Notes: generated by a model from the letters alone, not told the origin. DNA of 64,000 bases from Pedobacter frigidisoli (GCF_004331675.1 NZ_SJSN01000004.1:281756-345755); one strand, 5' to 3'. Shown: positions 33,805 through 43,656, counted from the stretch's first letter. Numbers and translations: made by a program.

Positions 33805-36222
33805 ATGAAGAGCTGGCTCAAAATTTTATTAAGAATTGTATCCGTTCTAATTATTCTAGTCATTCTTACATGGCTAGCTGGAGCATTTTACATCAGTAGA
33901 AATAAGAAAGAAATTCTTTCATCAATACTGGAACAATTAAACAAAAATCTTAACGGTAAAATTACGGCAACCAGCATGGAACCTACGCTTTTAAAAAGCT
34001 TTCCAGGTGTATCGGTTTCCCTAAATGGCGTTTTACTCCGCGATAGCTTATGGTCGCAACACAAACATGATTTATTAAAGGCACAAGATATCGATGTATC
34101 GTTAAATGTGCTTTCACTCATTGTGGGCAATGTAAATATTAATCAGATCGCTATTAACGATGCTTCTGTTTATTTATATACAGATTCTAGCGGCTACAGC
34201 AACACCAGTATTTTTAAGACAAAGCCCAAAACAGAAAAGAAATCATCAACCAAATCTACAGCCCTAGAGATAAAAAAAATCGATTTTAATAAGGTTAATT
34301 TAATTGTTGATAACAAAAAAAGATTTAAGCTTTTCAATTTCAATATCGACCAAATCCAAGGCCGCATGAAATATCCAGATAGCGGCTGGACAGGCAAAAT
34401 TAAGTTAAAGACTCAAGTAAATAGCTTTGCCTTTAATACCAGAAAAGGCAGTTTCTTAAAAGATAAATCCTTAGAGGGAACTTTATCTGCACATTATAGC
34501 AAAGCACAAGATGCTGTAATACTTGATCCAGAAGTCTTAAACATTGGCGGACATCCATTTAAGATTGGTGCTAAGATAGATCTCGGTAAATCTGCCTTTG
34601 CCATTAGCATTGCTGTTGATGATATTTTATTTCGTGATGTTGCACTTTTATTATCGCCAAATATCTCCTCAAAACTATTAAAATTTGGAATAGAAAAACC
34701 GATCAGCATCAGGGGAAATATTATTGATGATGGATCGGGAAAATATGGTGATCCATTAATTAAGGTAGGCATAACCGTTCGTGATAATGTGATCTCTATC
34801 CCTGCCGGAAAATTAACAGCTGCCAATTTCGATGGTTCATTTACCAATCAAGATACGGTTGGCGGCATTATCGGGGATGAGAATTCGGCCATAAAGTTTC
34901 ATAAACTGACCGCAAAATATTTCAATGCACCGCTTAAGATAGACACTTTCACAGTGACTAACCTTGCTCGCCCGATTGCCACAGGCTTGGTTACCTCACA
35001 GTTTCCATTATCCAACTTAAATAACTCTTTGGGTACACAAGATTTTGAGTTTAAAAATGGTACCGCAGATTTAAGGCTTTATTGCAAGGCCGATATCGAT
35101 AACTTTCAATTTACAAAACCGGTAGTTTCTGGTAAGATTAAAATTGCCGATGCAGATATTCTATACGTTCCCAGAAAACTTCATTTGGTAAAAAGTGCTT
35201 TGAACATCAACTTCGATCAAAACGATCTTTCCATCCAAAACGGGCACTTCCAATTGGGTAAAAGTGAACTGAATGTGAGCTGTAATATTGCCAACTTCGC
35301 CAACCTTTACTATACCGATCCTGATAAGATTCTGGTAAATCTAAAAATGCATAGCCCGCAACTTTACCTAAATGAATTTCTGCCATTTTTAGGACCAAGG
35401 ACTACTAAGAAGAAATCATCGTCTGGTAATTCTATGAAAGCTGCCTCTAAAGAACTCAGCAACGTTTTAGAAGTATCTAAAATGAATATTAACCTCACAG
35501 TTGGTAAGGCAATTTATGATAAGTTCTTAGCAAAAAACTTGGTAGCTGATATCTCCTTGAGAGGTGAGGGAATATATTTCAACAAGATCAGTGTTGCACA
35601 TGCAGGTGGAACTTTGGCTTTAAATGGTAATATCATTCAAGAACCAAGCTCAAATAGCTTCAAGATAAGTTCAAAAATAAGCCATGTAAGTGTAAAGGAT
35701 TTCTTTTACTCCTTCGATAACTTCGGGCAGAATACCATTACCAATAAAAACTTAAAAGGTTATCTATCCTCTTTAGTTAATATTTCTGGTAGAATTTCGC
35801 ATACCGGAAAGATATTGCCTAGATCGATCAATGGAAAAGTAGTTTTCAATTTGAATAATGCTGCACTTGTAAATTTCGATCCAATGGTTAAGGTTGGAAA
35901 ATTTGCATTTCCAAATAGAAATCTTTCGAATGTTGAAATTAAAAATCTAGATGGCACATTAAATATTCGTGGCGATAAGGTAGAGATAAGTCCGATGCTG
36001 ATAAATTCTAGCGCTATTAACTTTAACGTTAAAGGAACCTACGCTTTGGGTAATGGAACCGATGTTGCGTTGGATATTCCGCTTAGAAATCCAAAAGGTG
36101 ATGAAAACCTGACCAATAAGGAAAAACGCGAAGCCAGAATGAAAGGAATTGTTCTACATTTAAAAGCTATAGATGATGATAAGGGTGGGATAAAGATCAG
36201 GTGGAATAAAGACCATGATTAA
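33805..36222 (+). CDS. AsmA-family protein
   Basis: One N-terminal transmembrane helix (about residues 5-28) is followed by a very long beta-rich periplasmic part. The family organisation is AsmA N-terminal region then DUF-like C-terminal repeat strands. The 805 residues counted from the ATG at 33805 (33799 also possible) fit. AsmA-like proteins bridge the envelope and help outer-membrane lipid or protein assembly. An upstream GTG at 33748 would lengthen it, but the added residues do not match a leader. No partner gene is adjacent. Confidence 0.85.
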   Translation: MKSWLKILLRIVSVLIILVILTWLAGAFYISRNKKEILSSILEQLNKNLNGKITATSMEPTLLKSFPGVSVSLNGVLLRDSLWSQHKHDLLKAQDIDVSLNVLSLIVGNVNINQIAINDASVYLYTDSSGYSNTSIFKTKPKTEKKSSTKSTALEIKKIDFNKVNLIVDNKKRFKLFNFNIDQIQGRMKYPDSGWTGKIKLKTQVNSFAFNTRKGSFLKDKSLEGTLSAHYSKAQDAVILDPEVLNIGGHPFKIGAKIDLGKSAFAISIAVDDILFRDVALLLSPNISSKLLKFGIEKPISIRGNIIDDGSGKYGDPLIKVGITVRDNVISIPAGKLTAANFDGSFTNQDTVGGIIGDENSAIKFHKLTAKYFNAPLKIDTFTVTNLARPIATGLVTSQFPLSNLNNSLGTQDFEFKNGTADLRLYCKADIDNFQFTKPVVSGKIKIADADILYVPRKLHLVKSALNINFDQNDLSIQNGHFQLGKSELNVSCNIANFANLYYTDPDKILVNLKMHSPQLYLNEFLPFLGPRTTKKKSSSGNSMKAASKELSNVLEVSKMNINLTVGKAIYDKFLAKNLVADISLRGEGIYFNKISVAHAGGTLALNGNIIQEPSSNSFKISSKISHVSVKDFFYSFDNFGQNTITNKNLKGYLSSLVNISGRISHTGKILPRSINGKVVFNLNNAALVNFDPMVKVGKFAFPNRNLSNVEIKNLDGTLNIRGDKVEISPMLINSSAINFNVKGTYALGNGTDVALDIPLRNPKGDENLTNKEKREARMKGIVLHLKAIDDDKGGIKIRWNKDHD

Positions 36223-36292
36223 GACATGTAGAATGGATGGTGGACAATGGCAAACTGCTACCCATCTTACCTCTTCCATTTAACATCTTACC

Positions 36293-37015
36293 TTAAAAAT
36301 CAAGTGGCCCTAACCTATTCATATTTCTTAAAATAAGGTATTGACGGTGCCTGATGTAAGGCGTCGCATTTTTGGGCGTCCATCTTCTTGGATTTGGAAA
36401 ACAGGAGGCGATTAAGGCCGCTTGTCTTTTAGTCAGTTTTGTACACGATTTTCCGTAGTATTCTTGTGCAGCGGCTTCTGCACCATAAATTCCATCGCCC
36501 ATTTCGATAACGTTGAGATAAACTTCCAATATCCGCTCCTTGCTCCAAAACAACTCAATTAACAATGTAAAATAGGCCTCGAAACCTTTTCTTATCCACG
36601 ATCTACCTGGCCATAGGAAAACATTTTTAGCTGTTTGCTGAGAAATCGTGCTTCCACCTTTAACTTTTTTTCCTTTTGCATTACTGGCAAAAGCTTTTTC
36701 AATGGCTTTCATGTCAAAACCAATATGTTTTAAAAAGAGTTGATCTTCGGCAGAAACCGCAGCTCTTTTCATATTGTCAGACATGTCCTCAAATTTTACC
36801 CACTTCTTTTCCGTTTTAAAAGGCTTACCATCAGCTTTGCGCTCAATGTTTCGTAATACCATCAACAAGGTAATCGGAGGATTTATAAACCGCAAGGCTA
36901 GAACCCATATTATAGAAACCAGCAAAAAATATATGAATACCTTACTGGCAATACTGGTAATCTTTTTTAATAATGGTCGTTTCGTTTTTGCTTTGGTAGA
37001 TCTTGTTTTGGCCAT
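36293..37015 (-). CDS. mtgA: Monofunctional peptidoglycan transglycosylase
   Basis: It polymerises lipid II into glycan strands at the cytoplasmic membrane. One N-terminal TM segment (about residues 20-42) precedes a GT51 domain with ERKADGKPFKTEKKWVKFEDMSDNMKRAAVSAEDQLFLKHIGFD, GGSTISQQTAKN and the late element NVIEMGDGIYGAEAAAQEYYGKS. The catalytic glutamate is in AVSAEDQ. The ATG at 37015 is chosen because the frame upstream of it encodes an implausible leader. No transpeptidase domain follows, hence monofunctional. Confidence 0.93.
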   Translation of the reverse strand: MAKTRSTKAKTKRPLLKKITSIASKVFIYFLLVSIIWVLALRFINPPITLLMVLRNIERKADGKPFKTEKKWVKFEDMSDNMKRAAVSAEDQLFLKHIGFDMKAIEKAFASNAKGKKVKGGSTISQQTAKNVFLWPGRSWIRKGFEAYFTLLIELFWSKERILEVYLNVIEMGDGIYGAEAAAQEYYGKSCTKLTKRQAALIASCFPNPRRWTPKNATPYIRHRQYLILRNMNRLGPLDF

Positions 37016-37150
37016 GGGGCAAAGGTAATAAAATCTTAATCTTCCAATAATCAGAAATTGATCTGTCATTTTTCTTAAAGCGATCTTTTACAAGATTTAT
37101 TTTCATTTAAACATATTTGGTTTTCAATCGTTAAACCTAAAAGAATTATT

Positions 37151-37855
37151 ATGAGCATAAAAGTAGCCCTCATTACGGGAGGTAGTAAAGGAATAGGTTT
37201 TGGAATTGCCGAAGCACTTTTAAAAAATGGTTACAAAGTTGCCATTACCAGTAGAACGATAGCCAGTGCAAATGAGGCAGCATCTACGTTGGTAAATTAT
37301 GGAGATATTTTGGCCATCGAGGCCGATGTAAAGGATTTCAAATCTCAACAAGATGCCGTAGACCTGGTGATCGAAAAATGGGGACAGCTTGATGTTTTAA
37401 TAGCAAATGCAGGCGTTGGTCACTTTGCACCAATAGATGAAATGAGTGTTGAATTGTGGCAACAAACCATCGACACCAATTTAACAGGGGTTTTTTATAG
37501 CATCAAGGCAAGTGTAGCGGAAATTAAGAAAACCAAGGGAACTATTTTCACCATTTCTAGTTTAGCAGGTACCAATTTCTTTGCAGGTGGTTCTGCCTAC
37601 AATGCCAGTAAGTTTGGGTTAACAGGTTTTTCACAATCGGTAATGTTAGATTTAAGAAAATACGGCGTGAAAGTGAGCACGATAATGCCAGGTTCGGTTG
37701 CAAGTCATTTCAACGATCATAATCCAGATGCAGAGAACGATGCTTGGAAAATCCAACCAGAAGATATGGGTAAGTTGATTGTAGATTTATTGGCCATGCC
37801 AGCGAGAACCTTACCTAGTAAGATAGAGATTAGGCCCACAACACCTAAGGGATAG
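37151..37855 (+). CDS. SDR-family oxidoreductase
   Basis: A classical short-chain dehydrogenase of 234 residues: TGGSKGIG coenzyme motif, ANAGVG, the catalytic serine in FTISSLAG and YNASK with intact Tyr and Lys. It is probably NADP-dependent, because a basic residue follows the second strand (TSRT). The substrate is unknown. It converges on the ribosomal protein operon; a shared terminator lies between them. Confidence 0.92.
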   Translation: MSIKVALITGGSKGIGFGIAEALLKNGYKVAITSRTIASANEAASTLVNYGDILAIEADVKDFKSQQDAVDLVIEKWGQLDVLIANAGVGHFAPIDEMSVELWQQTIDTNLTGVFYSIKASVAEIKKTKGTIFTISSLAGTNFFAGGSAYNASKFGLTGFSQSVMLDLRKYGVKVSTIMPGSVASHFNDHNPDAENDAWKIQPEDMGKLIVDLLAMPARTLPSKIEIRPTTPKG

Positions 37856-37929
37856 GTTTGATGGACAATGTGAGATGTAAGATGGAATTCCGCACATCAT
37901 CCATCTTACATTTTTACATTTTACATCAC

Positions 37930-37967
37930 AAAAAAAGTCCTTTCAGAAAACTGAAAGGACTTTTTTT
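37930..37967. terminator. Bidirectional terminator of the SDR gene and the rpsF operon
   Basis: AAAAAGTCCTTTCAG and CTGAAAGGACTTTTT form a perfect 15-bp stem with loop AAAA and T-runs on both strands. Confidence 0.92.
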
Positions 37968-37985
37968 ATGACTTTAAAAGATTGC

Positions 37986-38429
37986 TTATTCAGCTACTAC
38001 TTCGAAAGGAACCTGAACTTTAACTTCTTTGTGTAAGTTTAAGTTAGCAACATACTCGCCAACAAATTTTGGTTCAGTTTCGAAAGTAATACGACGACGA
38101 TCTACATCAAAACCTTGCGCTTTTAATGCTTCAGCGATTTGGATCGTGTTAACAGCTCCAAAGATTTTTCCGCTTTCGCCAGCTTTAGCGCCGATAGAAA
38201 GTTTAACATCAGTTAAACGTTCAGCGATACCCTCAGCATCTTTCTTAATTTTATCCTGTTTAAAAGCAGCTTGCTTTAAGTTTTCAGCTAAAACTTTTTT
38301 AGCAGAAGAAGTAGCCAAAGCGCCAAAACCTTGAGGGATTAAGTAGTTACGGCCATAACCGTTTTTCACATTAACTACATCATCTTTCTCACCAAGGCCT
38401 TTAATATCTTGTTTTAAAATAATTTCCAT
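37986..38429 (-). CDS. rplI: 50S ribosomal protein L9
   Basis: L9 binds 23S rRNA domain V near the L1 stalk. The N-terminal signature (MEIILKQDIKGLGEKDDVVNVKNGYGRNYLIP) is diagnostic, then comes a long linker helix and the C-terminal domain, 147 residues in all. It is the third gene of an rpsF-rpsR-rplI operon; no ssb gene is inserted, unlike the gammaproteobacterial-type order. Confidence 0.98.
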   Translation of the reverse strand: MEIILKQDIKGLGEKDDVVNVKNGYGRNYLIPQGFGALATSSAKKVLAENLKQAAFKQDKIKKDAEGIAERLTDVKLSIGAKAGESGKIFGAVNTIQIAEALKAQGFDVDRRRITFETEPKFVGEYVANLNLHKEVKVQVPFEVVAE

Positions 38430-38442
38430 ATCTCTGAGCCTC

Positions 38443-38706
38443 CTATTTTAATTGATCTGCAACGAAAGGTAACAAACCGATGTGACGAGCACGCTTAACT
38501 GCTTGAGCCACTTTACGTTGAAATTTTAACGAAGTACCAGTTAAACGGCGTGGTAATAATTTACCTTGATCGTTAATAAACTTCAACAAGAAATTTGCAT
38601 CCTTGTAATCGATATATTTAATTCCGTTTTTCTTAAAACGGCAATATTTTTTACGGTTATCCTCTACTTTAGGGGCGGTTACGTATTGTATTTGTTCTCT
38701 TGCCAT
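38443..38706 (-). CDS. rpsR: 30S ribosomal protein S18
   Basis: S18 is a small basic platform protein that binds with S6. Typical features are [18 protein letters not shown] and [28 protein letters not shown]. The 87 residues are normal. Its ATG overlaps the rpsF stop at 38706, so translation of S6 and S18 is coupled, as fits a heterodimer. Confidence 0.98.
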   Translation of the reverse strand: MAREQIQYVTAPKVEDNRKKYCRFKKNGIKYIDYKDANFLLKFINDQGKLLPRRLTGTSLKFQRKVAQAVKRARHIGLLPFVADQLK

Positions 38707-39062
38707 TACGCTGCAACCTCCTTAGTTTTTTTGTTAAACGCACCACTACGTTTTTTCTCATTGTAAGCAACAGCGTGTTTGTCTAAACGGATAGTTAAGA
38801 AACGTAACACACGCTCATCGCGTTTTAATTGAAGCTCTAATTTTGCGATCACATCTCCTGAAGCTTTGTATTCAGTTAAGTTGAAGAATCCGTTTGATTT
38901 TTTCTCAATTGGATACGCTAATTTTCTCAAACCCCAATTATCCTCTTGGATAATTTCGGCATTGTTATCAACAAGAACTGCTTTAAATTTGGCTAATGCC
39001 TCTTTTGCAGCTTCTTCAGATAACAATGGGGTTAGAACGATAACAGTTTCGTACTGATTCAT
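38706..39062 (-). CDS. rpsF: 30S ribosomal protein S6
   Basis: S6 binds with S18 to the central domain of 16S rRNA. The frame reads [23 protein letters not shown] and ends with a basic tail; 118 residues. It is the first gene of the operon, downstream of an exact Bacteroidota promoter (39114-39144) and a leader hairpin that may bind S6:S18. Confidence 0.98.
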   Translation of the reverse strand: MNQYETVIVLTPLLSEEAAKEALAKFKAVLVDNNAEIIQEDNWGLRKLAYPIEKKSNGFFNLTEYKASGDVIAKLELQLKRDERVLRFLTIRLDKHAVAYNEKKRSGAFNKKTKEVAA

Positions 39063-39088
39063 TGTTATAAATTATGTTTTAATTTGTT

Positions 39089-39113
39089 AAACCCGAGGTG
39101 TATTACGGGGTTG
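39089..39113 (-). promoter_or_regulatory. Leader hairpin upstream of rpsF, candidate S6:S18 binding element
   Basis: On the minus strand AACCC, a single unpaired C and G, then a loop containing CACC, pair back to CGGGTT. The hairpin lies at the start of the predicted transcript, directly after the -7 box. Autoregulatory S6:S18 motifs in rpsF leaders of many bacteria have a bulged CCG in a similar stem; this element fits that in part. Confidence 0.45.
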
Positions 39114-39144
39114 CAAAAGTAACAATATTATTCTTAAAATCAAA
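39114..39144 (-). promoter_or_regulatory. Promoter of the rpsF-rpsR-rplI operon
   Basis: On the minus strand TTTG, 19 bases, then TACTTTTG: both boxes match the Bacteroidota sigma-ABfr consensus (TTTG and TAnnTTTG), and the spacing is within the usual range. Confidence 0.88.
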
Positions 39145-39465
39145 TGATTGAGCAGAAAAAACTTCTATGTAGAGCAATGCTATACCATCAGCCGTAAAAG
39201 TAAGTTAATCTAAACAAGTACTAGGATGATTTGGAAAGCAGTTTTATTGGTAATCGGTTACATCAGCCCCGCTCCCACTACAATCTTTTTGTTCCATGCC
39301 AGCACATTATCATTGGTTAATTGCAACAAAAAGTATTTTCGTTAAATCGGGTTTAAAACACAATTTCAGTAATCCTTTATATGGTTAAAAAAACACAAAC
39401 CAATAACAATAAAGAATAGGCACCCTACACAATAACGAACGTAGATCTCTGAAAGTTGATGGCAT
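39145..39465. other. Intergenic region, no gene seen
   Basis: About 320 A/T-rich bases lie between the rpsF promoter and the terminator of the secreted-protein gene. I see no frame with family resemblance, no tRNA fold and no strong palindrome. Upstream promoter elements of rpsF could extend into it. Confidence 0.4.
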
Positions 39466-39504
39466 AAAAAAGGAGATAACCTGGGTAGGCATCTCCTTTT
39501 TTTT
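39466..39504 (-). terminator. Terminator of the secreted-protein gene
   Basis: AAAAAAGGAGAT and ATCTCCTTTTTT form a stem around a 13-base loop, with T-runs on both strands; it lies 15 bases past the stop of the minus-strand gene. Confidence 0.85.
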
Positions 39505-39518
39505 AGTTATTTTAAAAA

Positions 39519-40115
39519 TTAGCGAGTTTCGATTGTTTTTACAAAAGTTTCGTCATTATCATACTTTACAACAAATGTTAACGCCTTACCATCTGCACGG
39601 CTTACATTAAATTTCTTGTTTAGTTTAGATTTATCCTTAAAAACTTCAGAATAGAGCTCATCATTACTATCATTAAGTACTTGAACCGCTATCGGGTTTT
39701 TCTTAGTTTGTTCGAAATTTAAGGTAATCACATCATCAGTTAAAGTAATTACAGGCCTGTGAAGCTCTGTTACTTTAGGTGCAGAAAACACAGCCATGTT
39801 ATTGTAAATTGTAACGTCGTATTGTGCTAGTTTTGATCCAGATTCTACTTTCATTTTGTAGGTTCCATCTGGCAAGGCATTTAAATCATAAGTCTTGGTT
39901 GAGCTTGCAACAGCATATAACTTTTGCTCGAATAATACTTCATTATTCTCACCAAAAATAGACATACTGAAATCGTTGGCTTCATTTATTACAAAACTTA
40001 TTGTTTTTTCCTTTTCACTCTTAGCTTTTAACGAAAAATCGTCATCATTGGCTTGAGCAATTGTACTTGATAAAGATATAGCAGCAATTACTGCGATTTT
40101 GAATATACTTTTCAT
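39519..40115 (-). CDS. Secreted beta-rich hypothetical protein
   Basis: An N-terminal Sec signal (residues 1-22, ending TIAQAN) precedes 176 residues of alternating strands. Two similar segments, each ending in a Thr/Lys-rich strand, suggest tandem Ig-like or DUF-type beta domains (NDFSMSIFGENNEVLFEQKLYAV and NPIAVQVLNDSNDELYSEVFKD). This looks like the secretion-associated Ig-like domains common in Bacteroidota. No active-site motif is visible. A strong terminator follows. Confidence 0.75.
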   Translation of the reverse strand: MKSIFKIAVIAAISLSSTIAQANDDDFSLKAKSEKEKTISFVINEANDFSMSIFGENNEVLFEQKLYAVASSTKTYDLNALPDGTYKMKVESGSKLAQYDVTIYNNMAVFSAPKVTELHRPVITLTDDVITLNFEQTKKNPIAVQVLNDSNDELYSEVFKDKSKLNKKFNVSRADGKALTFVVKYDNDETFVKTIETR

Positions 40116-40288
40116 GATAAAATAGATTAAAGAGTTAGCAATTATTTTATAATGCTAAATTACTATACGTATTAAAGCAAAAAAGAATCAATATTTGCTT
40201 ATATATATGCAATATTAACCCTAAATTAGTAGTTGTGTCATAACATTATCAATTCAGCACATTTTTTAGTTACATTAGTATATAATAT

Positions 40289-41161
40289 ATGAAAACGCTT
40301 CGCCCTAGTTTTGAAATAGTTGAACCATCATTTGGAAGTTCTTTTACATATTCTAAATATGTGCAGAATGAAAACAATATGGCGCATCTTTGGCACTATC
40401 ATCCAGAGATAGAAATGGTTTTTGTAAATGGTGGATCAGGGAAACGGCAAATTGGCAGCCATGTATCTTATTATACAGATGGTGACCTAATCTTAATTGG
40501 TAGTGATCTCCCACATTGTGGTTTTACAGATACCAACACCGGAAATAAGACTGAAGTTGTGATACAAATGAAACCCGACTTTTTGGGTACAGATTTTTTG
40601 TCCCTTAAAGAAACCAGAGGAATTGCCAACTTATTCGAAAAAGCTAAATATGGAATTGCATTTGGCAAGGATACTATGAAACTTGTCGGTGCTACATTAG
40701 AGAAAATGCATAATGCCTGGCCACTTGAGAAATTACTAGCCCTTTTAGGTGTTTTAAGAGAATTGGAACAAGCCTCCGACTATAAGCTTTTAAATGCATT
40801 AAACTTCTCATTGGAAATGCAAGTTCAAGATAATGACCGAATTAATATGATATTCAATTTTGTTAAGGATCACTTTCAAGAACAGATTAGCCTGGAAGAC
40901 ATTGCTGAAATGGCAAGTATGACCGTTCCATCATTTTGCCGATATTTTAAGAAGATCACCAAAAAGACTTTCACCAAATTTGTAAATGAATATCGGGTGG
41001 TTCATGCCTCAAAACTTCTTGCAGAGAAACACATCAGTATCACAGCAATTTCGTTTGAGAGTGGCTTTAATAACTTTAGCCACTTTAATAAGATATTTCA
41101 TGAATTTACTGGTAAAAGTGCATCAGAATACCGGAACGAATTAAAGTCAGTAATTAAGTAA
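40289..41161 (+). CDS. AraC-family transcriptional regulator
   Basis: A 290-residue protein with an N-terminal cupin-like ligand domain (about 15-150; HLWHYHPEIEMVFVNGGSG) and a C-terminal double helix-turn-helix (about 190-285; ISLEDIAEMASMTVPSFCRYFKKITKKTFTKFVNEYR and AISFESGFNNFSHFNKIFHEFTG). It probably responds to a sugar or similar small molecule. Its target is not adjacent in an obvious way: the next gene is the Sm-like duplicated protein, 27 bases downstream and perhaps cotranscribed. Confidence 0.93.
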   Translation: MKTLRPSFEIVEPSFGSSFTYSKYVQNENNMAHLWHYHPEIEMVFVNGGSGKRQIGSHVSYYTDGDLILIGSDLPHCGFTDTNTGNKTEVVIQMKPDFLGTDFLSLKETRGIANLFEKAKYGIAFGKDTMKLVGATLEKMHNAWPLEKLLALLGVLRELEQASDYKLLNALNFSLEMQVQDNDRINMIFNFVKDHFQEQISLEDIAEMASMTVPSFCRYFKKITKKTFTKFVNEYRVVHASKLLAEKHISITAISFESGFNNFSHFNKIFHEFTGKSASEYRNELKSVIK

Positions 41162-41188
41162 TAAAATAAGCCCTAATCATACTCATCA

Positions 41189-41725
41189 ATGGATGTTCAA
41201 ACAAAATACATATCACAACTTAAATCAAACCAGACCTTAATCAATCTTTATACAGATAACTATAACGAATCTTACTTTGGCTATATCTTAGATTTTAATG
41301 AGGAGTTTCTACTATTGGAGAAATTTGATGACGATTGTTTTCACGATGGCCTCTCCATTATATATAGACATAACATCACAAGGATTAGATGGGATGGAAA
41401 TGAAAACTTCAGCATGACTAAGCTCATCGATAGATCTGAGCGCCTTTCAGAAAAAATCTCTATAGACTTAACCGATATGGAAAGTATTTTAAAAACGGTC
41501 CATAATGAGTTTGGTCACATCACTATACACATAGAGGATATTGATAAAGACATTTGCTTTATTGGACAAATACACGAAATGGATAGCGAACATGTTGTGC
41601 TTTATGAATTTGGAACAAAAAAATCTTTAGATAGGCCATCATTATTAATTGCTTTAGAGGATATCACAAGAGTTGAGGTAGGTGGACGCTATGAAAAACA
41701 ATTGGAAAAAATATTTTTCGAGTAA
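41189..41725 (+). CDS. Hypothetical protein with internal Sm-like duplication
   Basis: This 178-residue protein has no recognised family. Two segments align with each other: ESYFGYILDFNEEFLLLEKF (about residue 27) and DICFIGQIHEMDSEHVVLYEF (about residue 123). Both continue to a strand ending ITRIRWDGN or ITRVEVGGR. The order FxGxI, L.F.., then ITR... resembles the small five-strand barrel of Sm/Hfq-like folds. It could bind nucleic acid or another ligand. It follows the AraC regulator closely. Confidence 0.6.
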   Translation: MDVQTKYISQLKSNQTLINLYTDNYNESYFGYILDFNEEFLLLEKFDDDCFHDGLSIIYRHNITRIRWDGNENFSMTKLIDRSERLSEKISIDLTDMESILKTVHNEFGHITIHIEDIDKDICFIGQIHEMDSEHVVLYEFGTKKSLDRPSLLIALEDITRVEVGGRYEKQLEKIFFE

Positions 41726-41823
41726 GACGTGCATCCTGTTGATCGATAAAAAGAAATGACCAACTTTTCAACATTCCCATTTTTCAATCTTACAAAACCT
41801 AAAAAATCCCTATTTTCGTGCCG

Positions 41824-43656
41824 ATGGAAAATTTTATTGTTTCTGCCCGTAAATACCGCCCAGCCACGTTCGAAACCGTAGTTGGTCAGCAGCATATTAC
41901 AGGTACGCTAAAAAATGCCATCAAAAACAATCAACTTGCCCAAGCATTTTTATTTTGTGGCCCGCGGGGAGTTGGTAAAACCACCTGTGCACGTATTCTT
42001 GCAAAAACCATTAACTGTACCAACCCTACAGCAGATATGGAAGCTTGCGGACAATGTGAAAATTGTGTTTCTTTCCAAACCGGTCATTCGTTTAATATTC
42101 ATGAATTAGATGCGGCATCTAACAACTCTGTGGATGATATTCGTAGTTTAATTGAGCAGGTTCGCATACCGCCACAGGCAGGAAAATACAAGATCTATAT
42201 TATTGATGAGGTTCACATGCTTTCGGCAAATGCATTTAATGCCTTTCTGAAAACGCTGGAAGAACCACCATCTTATGCCATATTTATTTTAGCTACAACA
42301 GAGAAACACAAGATCTTGCCAACCATTTTATCGCGTTGTCAGATTTTTGATTTCAACCGTATTCAGGTTGAGGATATCTCTAGCCATTTGGCTGCTATTG
42401 CCGTACGTGAAAACATTGCATTTGAAGCTGATGGCTTACACATTATAGCGCAAAAGGCAGATGGAGGGTTACGCGATGCGCTTTCGATGTTCGATCAGAT
42501 TGCCAGTTATGCGAACAAGAACATCACCTATAAAGCGGTAATTGATAACCTGAACATTTTAGATTACGATTACTTTTTTAAGCTTACTTCTTTTTTAACC
42601 AATGCAGAAGTTAGCCAAACGCTACTTTTGTTTGATGAGATATTAAACAATGGTTTCGATGGCAATAATTTTATCAACGGCCTTGCCAGTCATTTCCGTA
42701 ATTTATTGGTGGGTAAAGATGCCGCAACCATTAAACTTTTAGAGGTTAGCGAAAACATCAAGCAAAAATATTTAGATCAGTGTAAACAAACCGAGCTTTC
42801 GTTTTTGCTAACGGCACTAAACTTGGCTAATACTTGCGATTTAAATTATAAAAACTCTAAAAACCAACGCCTACAAGTAGAGCTGGCCCTAATTAAAATG
42901 TGTCACGTCCGGTCGGTCGTCCATTTAGCCCAACAGCCTTTAAGCCCAAGTAATACAGCAACTGACCAAGATCAGGATAAAAAAAAAACTAATGTCGTAG
43001 CTGAAAAAGCTTCAGAAGCTGAAAGACCAAAGTCTAAAGGTGAGAGCGAAAACCTATCGCCAATACCTGCAGAAGTTCAAAAGGCAACTATTCCAACAAG
43101 TACTCCCTTAGCAGAAAAACCACAAGAAACACCAAGACTCGCTCCTATTTCATCAGCGACATCCATTAGCATCAATATTCCAAAGGCAAATTCGGCGAGC
43201 ACGCTAATTCCATCCTTAAATGATTTGGAAAGGGTAGCCAGTGGAGATGAAGATTCTGGCCCGAAAAAGGTTACCGGAGAAGCTAGAGAAACTTTCACTT
43301 ATGATCGTCTATTGGAAATTTGGAATCAATACATCCAAATTCTTAAAACTACCGATAAGATTAATCTTTTTACCATCCTCAATAATTTTGCACCAAAACT
43401 ATTAAGCCCTGTACTCATAGAAATTTCGGTAGAAAGTAAAACCCAAGAACAATTTGTACAGCAGGAATCGGTTGAGCTGATGAACTTTCTTCGCAATCAG
43501 CTGCAAAATTTCGCAGTTGATATTACCTTTAAACAGGTTGAACGCAAGATAGAGAACAGGTTATATGGCAACCGTGAAAAGTATGATTATCTGGTAAATA
43601 AAAATCCAAAGCTCGATGAATTGCGTAAAAGATTTAATTTAGATATTAACCCATAA
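41824..43656 (+). CDS. dnaX: DNA polymerase III subunit gamma/tau
   Basis: It loads the beta clamp and organises the replisome. The AAA+ N-terminal part has GPRGVGKTTCARI and the zinc-binding cysteines CTNPTADMEACGQCENC, then IYIIDEVHMLSANAFNAFLK and LSRCQIFDF. A Pro/Ser/Glu-rich linker follows (about 370-470), and the C-terminal tau region binds the polymerase. The 611 residues counted from ATG 41824 (a GTG lies six bases upstream) are normal for Bacteroidota. The membrane protein gene begins three bases after the stop. Confidence 0.97.
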   Translation: MENFIVSARKYRPATFETVVGQQHITGTLKNAIKNNQLAQAFLFCGPRGVGKTTCARILAKTINCTNPTADMEACGQCENCVSFQTGHSFNIHELDAASNNSVDDIRSLIEQVRIPPQAGKYKIYIIDEVHMLSANAFNAFLKTLEEPPSYAIFILATTEKHKILPTILSRCQIFDFNRIQVEDISSHLAAIAVRENIAFEADGLHIIAQKADGGLRDALSMFDQIASYANKNITYKAVIDNLNILDYDYFFKLTSFLTNAEVSQTLLLFDEILNNGFDGNNFINGLASHFRNLLVGKDAATIKLLEVSENIKQKYLDQCKQTELSFLLTALNLANTCDLNYKNSKNQRLQVELALIKMCHVRSVVHLAQQPLSPSNTATDQDQDKKKTNVVAEKASEAERPKSKGESENLSPIPAEVQKATIPTSTPLAEKPQETPRLAPISSATSISINIPKANSASTLIPSLNDLERVASGDEDSGPKKVTGEARETFTYDRLLEIWNQYIQILKTTDKINLFTILNNFAPKLLSPVLIEISVESKTQEQFVQQESVELMNFLRNQLQNFAVDITFKQVERKIENRLYGNREKYDYLVNKNPKLDELRKRFNLDINP

